Source of the DNA: Hyphomonadaceae bacterium
GTDB taxonomy: Bacteria; Pseudomonadota; Alphaproteobacteria; Caulobacterales; Hyphomonadaceae
Assembly: GCA_022844345.1 (NCBI GenBank)
Contig: JALHLU010000004.1
Span: 124,001 to 188,000, forward strand
Length of the DNA: 64,000 bases
Direction: 5' to 3'
The translations under genes were made by a program, and so were the position numbers. The notes beneath the pieces are model-generated. The model worked only from the letters and a program-made list of their open reading frames with translations, ran no database searches and was not told the DNA's origin. Numbering within the stretch: the first letter of the stretch is position 1; each line of letters begins with the position of its first letter. This document shows, in pieces, positions 62,880-64,000 of the stretch.

Positions 62880-64000
62880 ACATCTGTGTCGTCCAGCCTT
62901 CGACGCCCATCGCGGCCTGACGAACGGCTTCCGTCATTGTCGGGTGGGCGTGGCAGGTGCGCGCGATGTCTTCCGAGGATGCGCCGAACTCCATCGCGAC
63001 GCAGATTTCGGCGATCATCTCGCCAACGCCGACGCCGATCATGTGCGCGCCCAGGACCTGGTCGGTCGTGGCGTCCGCCAGGATCTTCACGAAGCCGTCG
63101 GTCTCGTGGTTCGTCTTGGCGCGCGAGTTGGCGGAGAAGGGGAACTTGCCGGCCTTGTAGGCGATGCCTGCGGCCTTGAGTTCTTCCTCGGTCTTCCCGA
63201 CCCAGGCGATCTCCGGCTTGGTGTAAACCACGCCCGGTATGATGTCGTAGTTCACGTGGCCTGCCTTGCCCGCGATCAGCTCGGCGCAGGCAACGCCCTC
63301 GTCTTCCGCCTTGTGCGCCAGCATCGGGCCGGAGGTCACGTCGCCAACCACCCACACGCCGGGAGCTGAGGTCTGGTAGTGCTCATTGGCGATCATGCCG
63401 CGGCGGTCGGGCACGACGCCCACCGTCTCGAGGCCGAGACCCTGCGTGTAGGGGCGCCGGCCGATCGACAGCAGCACGATGTCCGCATCCAGCGTTTCCG
63501 CGTCGCCGCCGGCGGCTGGTTGCATGGACAGCTTGAGCTTGGACTTCAGCTTCTCGACGCCCGTGACCTTCATGCCGAGCTTAAACGCGATACCCTGCTT
63601 GGCGTAAATGCGCTGGGCCTGCTTTGCGACTTCGCCATCTGCGCCGGGAAGGATACGGTCGAGATACTCGACGACAGTTACTTCCGAGCCGAGGCGGCGC
63701 CAGACCGAGCCCAGCTCCAGGCCGATGATGCCCGCGCCGATCACGATCATGCGCTTGGGCACGGACTTGAGCGAGAGGGCGCCGGTAGAGGAGACGACGC
63801 GCTCCTCGTCGATGTCGACGCCGACCAGCGGGGTTGGCTCCGAACCCGTGGCGATGACGATGTTCTTCGTCTCGAGAACCTGGTCGCCAGCGGCGCCGGA
63901 GACCACGACGCGGCCCGGGCCATCGATGCGGCCCGTGCCATTGAAGACGGTGACCTTGTTCTTCTTCATGATGTAGGCGACGCCGGCGGTGAGGCCCGCG
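62878..64000 (-). CDS. lpd: Dihydrolipoyl dehydrogenase (5' end off window)
   Basis: The frame is open to the right edge (residues [19 protein letters not shown] at the cut), so the N-terminal FAD loop and the redox disulfide are missing. What is seen: '[20 protein letters not shown]', NAD loop '[28 protein letters not shown]', '[12 protein letters not shown]', '[22 protein letters not shown]' and the C-terminal His motif '[11 protein letters not shown]'. It reoxidises the lipoamide of the 2-oxoglutarate dehydrogenase complex. It is on the strand opposite to sucA. Confidence 0.95.
   Translation of the reverse strand, partial: AGLTAGVAYIMKKNKVTVFNGTGRIDGPGRVVVSGAAGDQVLETKNIVIATGSEPTPLVGVDIDEERVVSSTGALSLKSVPKRMIVIGAGIIGLELGSVWRRLGSEVTVVEYLDRILPGADGEVAKQAQRIYAKQGIAFKLGMKVTGVEKLKSKLKLSMQPAAGGDAETLDADIVLLSIGRRPYTQGLGLETVGVVPDRRGMIANEHYQTSAPGVWVVGDVTSGPMLAHKAEDEGVACAELIAGKAGHVNYDIIPGVVYTKPEIAWVGKTEEELKAAGIAYKAGKFPFSANSRAKTNHETDGFVKILADATTDQVLGAHMIGVGVGEMIAEICVAMEFGASSEDIARTCHAHPTMTEAVRQAAMGVEGWTTQM

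Overview
The window is 64 kb of GC-rich DNA packed with short-spaced genes, and its gene content and gene order are alphaproteobacterial. Markers are the atpC / rppH / ctpA / envC / rlmH / rsfS / nadD / proA / proB / obgE / rpmA / rplU neighbourhood, zapE next to mdh, sucC-sucD-sucA, tandem SnoaL-like and DUF1203/DUF3297 proteins, a TonB-dependent receptor, and a LacI-type regulator with TGACACCGGT-like operators. A member of the Caulobacterales (Hyphomonadaceae-like) is the best guess. That placement is inferred from gene order and style, because no rRNA is present. I saw no tRNA, rRNA, insertion sequence, prophage or CRISPR array.

Region 1 (1-3.6 kb) holds a GH24-like protein cut by the window edge, two secreted proteins, a metallophosphoesterase and atpC (F1 epsilon). 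Region 2 (3.6-28.7 kb) is a conserved minus-strand housekeeping backbone read from right to left: rplU, rpmA, GNAT, obgE, proB, [island], GNAT, proA, [island], nadD, [island], rsfS, rlmH, envC, ctpA, a divergent polysaccharide deacetylase and rppH. Three accessory islands break it. Between proB and proA sit two Cys-rich TPR secreted proteins and a small GNAT. Between proA and nadD sit a coiled-coil membrane protein, a vWA-like lipoprotein, a second lipoprotein and a FitAB/VapBC toxin-antitoxin pair. Between nadD and rsfS sit an HxlR regulator, a TonB receptor and an ECF42 sigma factor with its YCII/DGPF partner. Two copies of a 122-bp inverted repeat element lie here, one of them inside the 5' end of envC.

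Region 3 (28.8-37 kb) is a uronate (pectin-type) catabolic locus: kduI-kduD-kdgK, a LacI-family repressor, a GH43-like lipoprotein and a carboxylesterase. Three near-identical palindromic operators tie these together: one before the esterase, one before kduI, and one between the divergent repressor and GH43 genes. Unsaturated uronates would be converted to 2-keto-3-deoxy-6-phosphogluconate; the aldolase is not in the window.

Region 4 (37-48 kb) holds cysQ, galE, a CHAP protein, rmlD-like reductase, a two-domain FKBP lipoprotein, a HepT/MntA toxin-antitoxin pair, mdh, a pair of small acidic secreted paralogues, zapE and a response regulator. Region 5 (48-56.4 kb) holds an acyltransferase, a membrane-anchored TAXI-type binding protein, a LytTR regulator, a DUF2141 / carotenoid oxygenase pair, a protein made of two internal repeats and an MFS transporter.

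Region 6 (56.4-64 kb) is the TCA segment sucC-sucD-sucA on the plus strand, followed by an alpha/beta hydrolase and lpd on the minus strand; lpd runs off the right edge. The strongest candidates for something undescribed are the three-gene envelope cassette at 16.5-19.4 kb, the Cys-rich TPR pair at 21.9-25.2 kb and the repeat element that has become part of envC.
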